Shown here: positions 30,439 to 38,611 of the stretch, piece by piece
Position numbering within the stretch: the stretch's first letter is position 1
Layout of the letters: each line of letters opens with the position of its first letter
Assembly: GCA_016707895.1 (NCBI GenBank)
Contig: JADJGV010000007.1
Coordinates: 124,001-188,000 of the forward strand
DNA: 64,000 nucleotides
Origin: Myxococcales bacterium
GTDB lineage: Bacteria > Myxococcota_A > Polyangia > Haliangiales > Haliangiaceae
Reading direction: 5' to 3'
Made by a program: the position numbers and the translations under genes
The notes under the pieces: generated by a model
Told to the model about the DNA's origin: nothing
Databases searched by the model: none
Seen by the model: only the letters and a program-made list of their open reading frames with translations

Positions 30439-33036
30439 GTGACTGAGCCGAAGGGGAGCCCAGGAGCCGAGTCGCCGCCCGCGGGCGGCGCGGCGACCGG
30501 CGCCGACACCACGCCGTTCGGCCACCACGGCCAGCTCGACCCGGCCGCAACCAGCCAGGCGCCGACCATCGCGGACGGCAGCGCGATCCGCCTCGGCGAG
30601 ACCGTCGACGCCCGCCCACGGCAGGTCCACCCGGTCGGCGCCATCACCCCGCCCGACCGCTACCAGCTGGGCAAGCACCTGGCGGGCGGCGGCCAGGGCG
30701 ACGTGTACCGGGTCTACGACCGCCAGCTCCGCCGCGACATGGTCATGAAGATCCTGGGCGAGTGGTGGTGCGACGATCCGGTGGCGATCGCGCGGTTCGT
30801 GCAGGAGGCGCAGATCACCGCCCAGCTCCAGCACCCCAGCGTCGTGCCGGTCCACGAGATCGGGGCGCTCGCCGACGGCCGCCCGTACTACACGATGGCC
30901 GAGATCCGCGGCCGCACGCTGGCGTCGGTGATCGAGGCGGTGCACGTGGCGTCGAGCGCGGGGTGGAGCCCGGAGCCGGCCGGCGTGTCGTTCCGGCGCC
31001 TGATCGACTACTTCCACCGGGTGTGCGAGTGCGTCGGCTTCGCCCACGTGCGCGGCGTGGTGCACCGCGATCTCAAGCCGCACAACGTGATGCTCGGCCC
31101 GTTCGGCGAGGTGCTGGTGCTCGACTGGGGCCTGGCGCGGATCGGCAAGCAGATCGACGCCGCGGTGCGCGGCCCGTCGACGACCCGGGGCGACGACGAC
31201 GCGCTGATGAGCCAGGCCGGCTCGATCGCCGGCACCGCCGGGTACATGTCGCCCGAGCAGGCCGCCGGCGAGGTCGAGCTGGGCCCGCCGACCGACGTCT
31301 ACGCGCTGGGCATGATCCTGCGCGAGATCCTGACCGGCACGCCGCCGAGCCTGCCCGAGCGGATGGGCGTGCTGGCGCCGATCGTCGCGACGGCCGAGCG
31401 GCCGCTGCCCGACGAGCTGATCGCGATCGCCGAGCGCGCCACCCGCCACGCGCTCGCCGAGCGCTACCCCGACGGCGGCGAGCTGGCCCGGGCGGTCGAG
31501 GCGTTCCTCGACGGCGCGCGCAAGCGCGAGCGGGCCCGGGAGCTCCTGGCCCAGGCCGAGGCGGTCGGCCCGCGGATCGCCGAGCTCGAGCGCGAGGCCG
31601 GCGAGCTGACCCGCCAGGCCCGGGCCATCCTCGACGGGCTACCGCCGTCGGCGCCGGCCGAGGCCAAGCAGCCGGGCTGGGAGCTGGCGGACGCGGCCGC
31701 CGGCAAGCGGCTCGACGCCGAGCTGGCCACGGTCGAGATGAACCGGTTGATCGATCTGTCGCTGATCGAGGCCGAGCTGCCCGAGGCCCACGCGATGCTG
31801 GCCCGCCACTACCGCGCGCTGCACGTCGCGGCCGAGGCGCGCCACGATCCCAACGCCCGCACCATCGAGCAGCAGCTGCGCGCCCACGACCGCGGCGAGC
31901 ACGCGGCCTACCTGGCCGGGATGGGCGCGCTGACCCTGGTGACCGAGCCGCCGGCCCAGGTCGAGCTGCGCCGCTACGAGCTGCGCGGGCGCCGGCTGGT
32001 CGACGAGCACGTGCGCGACCTCGGCGTCACGCCGCTCCGCGCGCTCGCGCTGCCGCGCGGCAGCTACCTCTTGATCCTGCGCGCCCCCGGCCACCACGAG
32101 GTGCGCTACCCGGTGGCGATCGGCCGGCAGGAGCACTGGGATCCGGTCCGCCCCGGCGACGCCACCACCACGCCGGTGGTGCTGCCGCGGCTGGGCGAGG
32201 TCGACGACGACGAGGTGTTCGTGGCCGGCGGCCCGTTCTGGTGCGGCGGCGATCCCCAGGCCGCGGGCGAGGTCATGCCGCGGCAGCGGGTGTGGGTCGA
32301 CTCGTTCATCCTGCGCCGCGATCCGGTGACCAACCGCGAGCTCCTGGCGATGGCCAACGCGCTGATCGCCGACGGCACGCCCGCGGCCGAGGCGCTGGCG
32401 CTGAGCATCGTGCCGCGGCACCGCGGCTCGACGGTCGGCGAGGCCGGTACGCTGATCTGGCCGCGCAACGACGCCGGCGCCTTCACGCTGGCCACCGACG
32501 ACGAGGGCATCACCTGGCAGCCCGAGATGCCGACCTGCATGGTGACGTGGCACGGCGCGGTCGCGGTCGCCGAGTGGCACGCCCAGCACACCGGCCGTCG
32601 CTACCGCCTGCCCGGCGAGCTCGAGTTCGAGAAGGCCGCGCGCGGCGTCGACGGGCGCGCCTTCCCGTGGGGCGACCACTTCGATCCGACCTGGGCCAAC
32701 ATGCGGCTGTCCTGCGACGACGGCCTGCGCCCGCGCGACGTCGCGCTGTTCCCGGTCGACGCCAGCCCGTACCTCGCGCGCAGCCTGGCCGGCAACGTGT
32801 GCGAGTGGTGCGGCGATGACTACCGCCGCGAGGGGCCGCCGCTGCTCGACGGCCGCTACGCGCCGCCGCGCGACGGCAGCGCCGCGCCGCCGACCAACCG
32901 CACGCTGCGCAGCGGCTGCTTCCTGTTCGACGCCTTCCTGCTGCGCGCCGCCACCCGGCACGACTCGATGTCGATCATGCGCGACATCTCGGTCGGGTTC
33001 CGCCTGGCGCGCTCGTTCGATGACCGCCGGCGCTGA
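30439..33036 (+). CDS. Ser/Thr protein kinase fused to a formylglycine-enzyme-like domain
   Basis: An 865-residue protein; the GTG at 30439 is preferred because the codons before it are Arg-rich and a TAGATT box lies 8 bp upstream. The kinase domain spans residues about 75-365 (LAGGGQGDVY, MVMKIL, HRDLKPHNVM, DWGLAR, MSPEQAAG). A helical coiled-coil region follows, then a PEGA-like beta domain (about 505-590). The C-terminal SUMF1/FGE-type domain (about 600-860) has VTNRELLAM, RLPGELEFEKAARG, FPWGDHFDPTWAN, NVCEWCGDDY and a final VGFRLARSF. No transmembrane helix is seen. It ends 41 bp before the borosin precursor gene on the same strand and may belong to that operon as regulator or modifier. 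Confidence 0.88.
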   Translation: MTEPKGSPGAESPPAGGAATGADTTPFGHHGQLDPAATSQAPTIADGSAIRLGETVDARPRQVHPVGAITPPDRYQLGKHLAGGGQGDVYRVYDRQLRRDMVMKILGEWWCDDPVAIARFVQEAQITAQLQHPSVVPVHEIGALADGRPYYTMAEIRGRTLASVIEAVHVASSAGWSPEPAGVSFRRLIDYFHRVCECVGFAHVRGVVHRDLKPHNVMLGPFGEVLVLDWGLARIGKQIDAAVRGPSTTRGDDDALMSQAGSIAGTAGYMSPEQAAGEVELGPPTDVYALGMILREILTGTPPSLPERMGVLAPIVATAERPLPDELIAIAERATRHALAERYPDGGELARAVEAFLDGARKRERARELLAQAEAVGPRIAELEREAGELTRQARAILDGLPPSAPAEAKQPGWELADAAAGKRLDAELATVEMNRLIDLSLIEAELPEAHAMLARHYRALHVAAEARHDPNARTIEQQLRAHDRGEHAAYLAGMGALTLVTEPPAQVELRRYELRGRRLVDEHVRDLGVTPLRALALPRGSYLLILRAPGHHEVRYPVAIGRQEHWDPVRPGDATTTPVVLPRLGEVDDDEVFVAGGPFWCGGDPQAAGEVMPRQRVWVDSFILRRDPVTNRELLAMANALIADGTPAAEALALSIVPRHRGSTVGEAGTLIWPRNDAGAFTLATDDEGITWQPEMPTCMVTWHGAVAVAEWHAQHTGRRYRLPGELEFEKAARGVDGRAFPWGDHFDPTWANMRLSCDDGLRPRDVALFPVDASPYLARSLAGNVCEWCGDDYRREGPPLLDGRYAPPRDGSAAPPTNRTLRSGCFLFDAFLLRAATRHDSMSIMRDISVGFRLARSFDDRRR

Positions 33037-33077
33037 TCGCCGCCCCTGACGACCGCCGCCCCACGACCAGGAGCCTC

Positions 33078-33989
33078 ATGCAGACCTTGCTCTCGTACCT
33101 CGCTCACCTCGCGGGCGATCCCGCCGCGCAGCAGGCCTTCGCCGCGCAACCCGAGACGGCGATCGCCGCCGCCGACCTGTCCGAGGCCGACAAGGCCACC
33201 CTGCGGTCGCGCGATCCGGGCCGGCTGCACGCCGCGATCGGGCAAGAGGCCGCCGCCGCGGTGGTCTACGCGTCCAGCCCCGCCGCGGTCGTCTACGCCG
33301 CCGGCGCGCCGCAGGGCGCGGTCGTCTACGCCGCCGGTGCGCCGCACGCTGCCGTCGTGTATGCCGCCGGCCAGGCTCAGGTCGTCTACGCCGCCGGCGC
33401 CAGCCCCGCTGTCGTCTACGCCGCCGGCGCCAGCCCCGCTGTGGTCTACGCCGCCGGCGCCAGCCCCGCCGTCGTCTACGCCGCCGGCGCCAGCCCCGCT
33501 GTGGTCTACGCCGCCGGTGCCGGCAACCCCGCCGTCGTCTACGCCGCGGGTGGCAGCAACCCCGCCGTCGTCTACGCCGCGGGCGGCGGCGGCCACCCGA
33601 TGGTCGTCTACGCCGCCGGCGCGCCCGTCGTCTACGCTGCCGGCGCGCCCGTCGTCTACGCCGCCGGCCACGCCCAGGTCGTCTACGCCGCCGGCGCCAA
33701 CCCCGCCGTCGTCTACGCCGCCGCGCCCCAGGCCCAGGTCGTCTACGCCGCCGGCCAGAGCCAGGTCGTCTACGCCGCCGGCGCCAACCCCGCCGTCGTC
33801 TACGCCGCCGCGCCCCAGGCCCAGGTGGTCTACGCCGCCGGCCAGAGCCAGGTCGTCTACGCCGCCGGCGCCAGCCCCGCCGTCGTCTACGCCGCCGCGC
33901 CCCAGGCCCAGGTCGTCTACGCGGCGGCACCGGCCGCGCCCGTGGTCTACGCCACCAGCCCGTCCGACGCCGGCAGCGATCCCAAGTGA
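33078..33989 (+). CDS. Putative borosin precursor peptide with 24 VVYA core repeats
   Basis: A 303-residue protein preceded by a clear ribosome site (AGGAG, 33069-33073). Residues 1-60 are helical (LLSYLAHLAGDPAAQQAF, LSEADKATLRSRDPGRL). They resemble the borosin-binding domain of SonA-type precursors: short helices, then a 'PE', an 'LS/TxEDxxxL' helix and a 'DxxRL' turn. From residue 62 to the end the sequence is a tandem array with 24 copies of VVYA, mostly VVYAAG, spaced 8-12 residues apart by Ala, Gly, Pro, Ser, Asn and Gln. No Cys, no signal peptide and no membrane helix are present. The stop overlaps the N-methyltransferase start. I infer that the array is the multi-copy core that becomes backbone N-methylated; modification sites and any release of units are unknown. 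Confidence 0.85.
   Translation: MQTLLSYLAHLAGDPAAQQAFAAQPETAIAAADLSEADKATLRSRDPGRLHAAIGQEAAAAVVYASSPAAVVYAAGAPQGAVVYAAGAPHAAVVYAAGQAQVVYAAGASPAVVYAAGASPAVVYAAGASPAVVYAAGASPAVVYAAGAGNPAVVYAAGGSNPAVVYAAGGGGHPMVVYAAGAPVVYAAGAPVVYAAGHAQVVYAAGANPAVVYAAAPQAQVVYAAGQSQVVYAAGANPAVVYAAAPQAQVVYAAGQSQVVYAAGASPAVVYAAAPQAQVVYAAAPAAPVVYATSPSDAGSDPK
33261..33953 (+). repeat. In-frame tandem repeat array (24 x GTSGTCTACGC units)
   Basis: The word GTC/GTG-GTC-TAC-GC recurs 24 times in frame. Four consecutive units at 33381-33500 are 30 bp long and nearly identical. An 87-bp higher-order unit (three sub-repeats ending in ANPA, PQAQ and QSQ) is repeated at 33678-33764 and 33765-33851 and partly after 33852. Third-position changes (GTC/GTG, CCG/CCC) without amino-acid change suggest selection on the peptide, together with recent duplication. 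Confidence 0.95.
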
Positions 33990-34786
33990 GCGGGCTGCTC
34001 GCCGTCGTCGGCACCGGCATCAAGGCCGTCGGCCACCTGACCGCCGACGCCCGCGCCTGGATCGCGTCGGCCGACGAGGTCCACTACGTCGCCGCCGATC
34101 CACTGACCGAGGCGACCATCCGGGGCCTGGCCCCGCACGCGCAGTCGCTGTCGCGCTTCTACGCGATCGGCCGCGCGCGCCATGACACCTACGAGGCGAT
34201 GACACAGTCGCTGCTGGCCGGCGTGCGCGCCGGCCGCACCGTGTGCGCCGCGTTCTACGGCCACCCCGGCGTCTTCGTCTATCCGTCGCACGACGCGATC
34301 CGGCGGGCGCGCGCCGAGGGCCTGCGGGCGATCATGGAGCCTGGCGTGTCGGCGGAGGACTGCCTGTTCGCCGACCTCGGCTTCGATCCCGCGGTGGTCG
34401 GCTGCGCCCAGTACGAGGTCACCGACTTCCTGGTGTACCGCCGTCGCCCCGATCCATCGGCGGCGATGATCCTGTGGCAGATCGGCGTGGTCGGCGATCT
34501 GACCTGGAACCCCGGCCGCACCAACGCCGACAACCTGCGGGTGCTGGTCGCGGAGCTGGCCCCGGTGTACGGCGCCGATCACGTGGTCGTGGTCTACGAG
34601 GCGCCGCAGCTCCCCACCTGCCGCGCGCGCATCGATCACGTGCGGCTGGCCGACCTGCCGACCACGCCGCTCACCACCGCGTCGACCCTGTTCGTGCCGC
34701 CGCGCGAGCGGCGCGCCGCCGACCCCGCGATGGTGGCGCGGCTCGGCCTCGACGGTCGGCGGTTCGGGCTGACGGAGGCGCCATGA
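33986..34786 (+). CDS. Borosin-type peptide backbone alpha-N-methyltransferase
   Basis: A 266-residue SAM-dependent enzyme of the tetrapyrrole-methylase fold. It closely resembles the methyltransferase part of fungal OphMA and bacterial SonM: VVGTGIKAVGHLT (SAM site), FYGHPGVFVYPSH, MEPGVSAEDCLFADLG, YEVTDFLVYRRRPDP, ILWQIGVVGD and VVYEAPQLP. The catalytic Tyr-Arg-Tyr spacing known from OphMA is kept (Tyr59, Arg65, Tyr69 in FYAIGRARHDTY). The length equals that of split, trans-acting enzymes with no fused core. Its ATG overlaps the stop of the repeat precursor, and its own stop overlaps the next start, giving strict coupling. Expected reaction: iterative methylation of backbone amides in the VVYA array. 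Confidence 0.92.
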   Translation: MSGLLAVVGTGIKAVGHLTADARAWIASADEVHYVAADPLTEATIRGLAPHAQSLSRFYAIGRARHDTYEAMTQSLLAGVRAGRTVCAAFYGHPGVFVYPSHDAIRRARAEGLRAIMEPGVSAEDCLFADLGFDPAVVGCAQYEVTDFLVYRRRPDPSAAMILWQIGVVGDLTWNPGRTNADNLRVLVAELAPVYGADHVVVVYEAPQLPTCRARIDHVRLADLPTTPLTTASTLFVPPRERRAADPAMVARLGLDGRRFGLTEAP

Positions 34787-36087
34787 GCCTGGCCAGCATC
34801 GCCGCGGTGCTGGCGCCGCCGCCGATCGCGCCGATCCGCACCCGCGAGGACCTGATCGACGCGCTGGGCCGCGCCGCCGAGCTCGAGCACGCGATCATGG
34901 CGCAGTACCTGTACGCCGCGTTCTCGCTCGACGTGACCGCGCCGGGGCTGTCGCCGGCCGACAGCGAGGCCGTGCGCGGCTTCGTGATCTCGTGCCTGCA
35001 CATCGCGCGGCAGGAGATGGAGCACCTCGGCCTGGTCTCGAACCTGCTGGTCGCGGTCGGCGCGCCGCCCAACTTCGACCGCCCCAACCTGCCGCTGCCG
35101 CCGCGCTTCTACCAGGTCGAGCTGCCGCTGGCGCTCCTGCCGTTCGGCGACGAGTTCTTGACCCTGGCCGAGCGGCTCGAGGCGCCGTGCGACGAGCCGC
35201 CCGATCACCCGCTCGGCCCGTACTACGCGTCGATCGCCGAGGTCTATGAGCGCCTGCGGGCCGGCTTCGTCACGCTGGGCTCGCCCGACGCGCCGACCGC
35301 CGACACGCTGTTCCTGGGCGCCGCGGCCCAGCAGCTCGACAACGCCGCGTTCGGCGCGAGCCCCGGCCAGATCTGGTACGGCATCACGCTGATCCGGGTG
35401 AAGGACCTGGCGAGCGCGCTGGCGGCGATCGATCTGATCCGGGTCCAGGGCGAGGGCGCCACCCCGACGCTGCTGGCGACGCCGGTGATGCTCGGCGTGC
35501 CGGCCGACACCACGTCGCACTACGCCCGCGTGCGCGAGATGCGCGCGGCCTGGGACGCGCTGCCGCCGGCGGCCCGCGCCGCCGCGCTGCGGCCGGTGCC
35601 GGCCAACCCCCAGAGCTACCCCCACGGCGACGTCGATCCCCGCGCCGAGGTGTGCCTGTTCACCGACCAGCGGGCGGTCGCGCTGGCCACGCTGGGCACG
35701 CGCGCCTACGAGCTGATGCTGCTGCTCTTGACCCGCCAGTACGGCGCCAGCGACGCCACCGCCACCGACCTCGCGATGTACCAGGGCATCGCGTTCTTCC
35801 CGCTGATGACCATGGTGGTGCGCCCGGTCGGCGAGATGCTGGTACAGCTCCCGGCCGGCGACGGCCGCCACGCCGCCGCGTTCACGTTCGAGCTCGATGG
35901 CCCGATCCGCGCCTACCGCGACCGGGTCAGCTTCCACCAGCAGCTGGTCGAGCGCTTCGCGCACCTGGCGGCCGGCTTCGCCGAGCTGGCCGCGACGCCC
36001 GACGTGCCGGCGCGGATGACGTTCGTCGCCAAGAACGTCGCCTACCTCACCGAGCGCATCCGCGCCTACGTGGCGGCCAACCCATGA
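34783..36087 (+). CDS. Ferritin-like putative diiron protein of the VioB/iminopyruvate-dimer-synthase type
   Basis: A 434-residue soluble protein. The N-terminal half is a ferritin-like four-helix bundle with candidate iron ligands in AAELEHAIMAQYLYAAF (Glu35, His36), RQEMEHLGL (Glu78, His81), VQGEGAT and TTSHYARVREM. This is the pattern seen in the ferritin-like domain found alone or in VioB. The C-terminal half is helical with conserved aromatic residues and no motif I recognise. The ATG overlaps the methyltransferase stop. In this context it may oxidise or otherwise tailor the N-methylated peptide, but no such reaction is shown by sequence. A structural or storage role is also possible. 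Confidence 0.8.
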   Translation: MSLASIAAVLAPPPIAPIRTREDLIDALGRAAELEHAIMAQYLYAAFSLDVTAPGLSPADSEAVRGFVISCLHIARQEMEHLGLVSNLLVAVGAPPNFDRPNLPLPPRFYQVELPLALLPFGDEFLTLAERLEAPCDEPPDHPLGPYYASIAEVYERLRAGFVTLGSPDAPTADTLFLGAAAQQLDNAAFGASPGQIWYGITLIRVKDLASALAAIDLIRVQGEGATPTLLATPVMLGVPADTTSHYARVREMRAAWDALPPAARAAALRPVPANPQSYPHGDVDPRAEVCLFTDQRAVALATLGTRAYELMLLLLTRQYGASDATATDLAMYQGIAFFPLMTMVVRPVGEMLVQLPAGDGRHAAAFTFELDGPIRAYRDRVSFHQQLVERFAHLAAGFAELAATPDVPARMTFVAKNVAYLTERIRAYVAANP

Positions 36088-36911
36088 GCATCACCGTCTG
36101 CCACTTCGCGGGCTGGCTGCAGGTCCGGCTCGCGACCAACCCCGATCCGCCCGACGAGCCCCGCGGCATCAGCGGCTACACCTTCGCGCTGCCCGGCGAG
36201 CCCGACCTCGACCGCGTGCTGCGCACGCACGATCCGGTCGCGCCGCGCAGCCACGGCCCGGCGATCGGCCTGGCGGTGCGCGCGGTCTCGGTCGATGGTG
36301 TCGACGTGCCCGGCCACCCGCTGATCGGCGCCGCGGTCGTGCTCCACGACCGGCCGATGTTCGAGTCGGTCAACGAGGTGGTCATGGCCCAGGGCTTCGA
36401 GGCGCTCGAGCCCTTCGACCTCGGCCTGATCCAGGGCGAGTTCCGCTTCCGCCGCCGCGACTACCTCGACCCGAGCCAGCCCGACCTGACGGTCTACACC
36501 GCGCCGCCGGCGCTGCTGGCAGCCCGCCGCACCGCCAGCTTCGCGCTCGGCACCCAGCTGATGCAGGAGGCCACCGGCGAGAGCGACCCGGTGGCGTTCC
36601 GCGCCGCCCGCCTCGCGCAGCTCCAGGCCGACCTGCCGCTCACGAAGGACCCGGTCCTGCGCGCCGGGCTCACCCGCCGCATCAGCGAGCTGGAGATCAC
36701 CGACCCCAACGATCACCGCACGGTGTCGATGACGTTCATCGAGAGCCGCACCTACCAGCTCAACGGCCCCATCGATCTGATGGATCCCGCCGGCTGGCTG
36801 GCCGCGCTCGACCAGTTCGCCACCTTCGCCGTCGGCATCTCGATGGGCTCGTGGGACGCCGACGCGCTGTCGGCCTACGCGGTCGGCACGATCTCGTTCC
36901 CGACGCATTGA
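36084..36911 (+). CDS. Unrecognised protein of the borosin operon
   Basis: A 275-residue protein whose ATG overlaps the stop of the ferritin-like gene. It looks soluble and beta-rich in the first half (SITVCHFAGWLQVRLAT, GPAIGLAVRAVSVDGVDVPG, IQGEFRFRRRDYLD) with a helical middle (FRAARLAQLQADL) and a beta C-terminus (VSMTFIESRTYQLNG). There is one Cys, no signal peptide and no known catalytic motif. Tight coupling with the methyltransferase and the diiron protein makes it part of the same pathway (inference); a partner or structural subunit of the ferritin-like protein is one possibility. Confidence 0.75.
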   Translation: MSITVCHFAGWLQVRLATNPDPPDEPRGISGYTFALPGEPDLDRVLRTHDPVAPRSHGPAIGLAVRAVSVDGVDVPGHPLIGAAVVLHDRPMFESVNEVVMAQGFEALEPFDLGLIQGEFRFRRRDYLDPSQPDLTVYTAPPALLAARRTASFALGTQLMQEATGESDPVAFRAARLAQLQADLPLTKDPVLRAGLTRRISELEITDPNDHRTVSMTFIESRTYQLNGPIDLMDPAGWLAALDQFATFAVGISMGSWDADALSAYAVGTISFPTH

Positions 36912-36941
36912 GCCGCGCGCCGCTGCGCTAGGCTGTCGGCC

Positions 36942-37508
36942 ATGACGCTGACCCGCGACGCCGCCTGGGCCCTCCTGCTCGACTGGACGCCGGGCGACGC
37001 GCTGCGCCGCCACGCCCGCGCGGTGGAGCTGGTGCTGCGCGCCGCCGCCCACCGCTACGGCGGCGGCGACGCCGACGTCGAGGCCTGGGGCATCGCCGGC
37101 ATGCTGCACGACGCCGACTACGAGCGCTGGCCCGACGAGCACCCGCACCGCATCGTCGCGTGGCTCCGCGAGCGCGGCCACGACGCGATCGCCCACGCGA
37201 TCAGCGCGCACTACACCCGGTGGGGCGTGCCCTACGACACCCGCCTCGACCGCGCGCTGCTCGCCTGCGACGAGCCCACCGGCTTCGTGATGGCCTGCTG
37301 CCTGGTCCGCCCCGACGGCATCGCCTCCCTCGAGGTCGCCTCGGTGAAGAAGCGCCTCAAGGACAAGCGCTTCGCCGCCACCGTCGACCGCGACGAGGTC
37401 GCCGCCGGCGCGCAGCTCCTGGACGTCACCCTCGACGACCACCTGGCGTTCATCATCGACGCCCTGCGCCCCCACGCCACCGAGCTCGGCCTCGCCGGCC
37501 GCACCTGA
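36942..37508 (+). CDS. HD-domain phosphohydrolase-like protein
   Basis: A 188-residue cytoplasmic protein with the HD signature: His in RRHARAVELVL, the HD pair in GMLHDADYERWP, a following His in DEHPHRI and AHAISAHYTRWG. Such proteins usually hydrolyse phosphate esters of nucleotides using a metal pair. It starts 30 bp after the borosin operon's last gene, and a TAGGCT box 7 bp before the ATG could be its own promoter. Membership of the operon is therefore uncertain. The C-terminus has a Lys-rich helix (VKKRLKDKRF). Confidence 0.8.
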   Translation: MTLTRDAAWALLLDWTPGDALRRHARAVELVLRAAAHRYGGGDADVEAWGIAGMLHDADYERWPDEHPHRIVAWLRERGHDAIAHAISAHYTRWGVPYDTRLDRALLACDEPTGFVMACCLVRPDGIASLEVASVKKRLKDKRFAATVDRDEVAAGAQLLDVTLDDHLAFIIDALRPHATELGLAGRT

Positions 37509-37519
37509 TTGTCAAAGAA

Positions 37520-37705
37520 CCCCGCCCCCGTCACCGTCCCCGATCCCGTCACCGTCCCCCCCGTCCCCGTCACCGTCACCGTCACCGTCACCGTCACCGT
37601 CACCGTCCCCGTCCCCGATCCCGTCACCGTCCCCGTCCCCGATCCCGTCACCGTCCCCGTCCCCGTCCCCGTCCCCGCTCACCGTCCCCGCTCACCGTCA
37701 CCGCT
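37520..37705. repeat. Hexanucleotide tandem repeats GTCACC / GTCCCC
   Basis: About 180 bases made of GTCACC, GTCCCC and GATCCC hexamers in irregular order, including a run of five GTCACC. A frame across it encodes only VTVTVP-like text and is not believed. The rest of the 37509-37879 gap holds no gene that I can support. The low-complexity block separates the borosin/HD region from the transposase gene. Confidence 0.85.
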
Positions 37706-37879
37706 CCATGTCCGCCTCCCACGCCGCGACACAAGCACGTCGCGTGCCCGTCGCAACCCGCGAGAACCTCGTCGTCACTGTCCGGTTCCCCGGACAAAAC
37801 GTCCGGAATCGTCCGGGATCCGGCCACTCCCGGACAGCGCCCGCATGCCGCCCCCGAGTCGCCTCGCGCCCGCACCCGC

Positions 37880-38611
37880 TCAGGGCGCAGGCCCCGGGAC
37901 GTCGTCGATGCCGATGAGACCGCCGCCGCGACGCCAGCCGATGGCGAGCAGCCAGGTGTGCGGATCGGCGGTGGGGCGGCCCTCCTTCGCCAGCGCGCGG
38001 AGCCACGGAGCGTCGGTGCGGATCGCGGCCTTCCAGCCGTCGAACCACAGCGCGCTGGAGTAGGGATCGACCCACCCGCGCGCCATCACGACGCCGCGCT
38101 CGACGCCGTGATGTCTGGCGTTGAGCAGCACGTAGCGGACGGCGTTGCGCACCTCGGTCGGCGTGCGCAGCGGGCGCGCATGATAGCGCTGGGCCAGCAG
38201 GCGCCCACGGCGGCCGAGCAGCGCGTTGACGCGGCGGGCGAGGCGGACCGACAGGCCCTGCATGCCGCGGGCGAGCGCGGCGGCGCCGGCGGCCTCGACG
38301 ACGAGGTGGAGGTGGTCGCCGAGGACGTTGTAGTGGACGACGCGGAAGTCGCCGCGGTGACCGCCGGCGGCGATGACGGCGCGGACGACGCGCATGATCG
38401 CGGCCTTGCGGAACGACGGCACGCCGGCGGCGAGCTTGAGGGTGACGTGCAGCGGCACCGACGCCGGGAACCGCGGCCGGGCCTGGTGGGAGCAGGTGGC
38501 GCGGCCCTTCGGCCGGCCGGCGCCGGGACGCCAGCCGCCGTGCCCAGTGGGGCGACGTGCCTGATCCAGCGTGAGCTGGACCGGCGTGCGGCGGCGGCGT
38601 GGCGAACCCAT
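37880..38611 (-). CDS. RAYT-like Y1 (IS200-type) transposase
   Basis: A 243-residue protein with the layout of REP-associated tyrosine transposases. The first beta strand is VPLHVTLKL, the HUH-type motif appears as NVLGDHLHLVVEA, and the middle holds GMQGLSVRLARRVN and GRLLAQRYHARPL. The following helix VRYVLLNARHHG contains the presumed catalytic tyrosine. The N-terminus is basic (GWRPGAGRPKGR), a DNA-binding tail common in these proteins. It is a single gene without flanking IS ends that I can recognise, as expected for domesticated RAYTs. The GC-rich palindromes elsewhere in the window could be related, but this is not shown. Confidence 0.8.
   Translation of the reverse strand: MGSPRRRRTPVQLTLDQARRPTGHGGWRPGAGRPKGRATCSHQARPRFPASVPLHVTLKLAAGVPSFRKAAIMRVVRAVIAAGGHRGDFRVVHYNVLGDHLHLVVEAAGAAALARGMQGLSVRLARRVNALLGRRGRLLAQRYHARPLRTPTEVRNAVRYVLLNARHHGVERGVVMARGWVDPYSSALWFDGWKAAIRTDAPWLRALAKEGRPTADPHTWLLAIGWRRGGGLIGIDDVPGPAP

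Noticed and set aside
33261..33953. CRISPR array
   Set aside because: The repeats are in-frame codons within one protein; units vary from 24 to 36 bp and there are no unique spacers or cas genes.
33986..34786. Cobalamin or siroheme tetrapyrrole methyltransferase
   Set aside because: The motifs FYGHPGVFVYPSH and GVSAEDCLFADLG, the Tyr-Arg-Tyr spacing and the adjacent repeat precursor fit the borosin branch; no cobalamin or siroheme genes are nearby.
37520..37705. CRISPR or coding repeat
   Set aside because: Hexamer simple repeat without spacers; the frame encodes only VTVTVP-like text.
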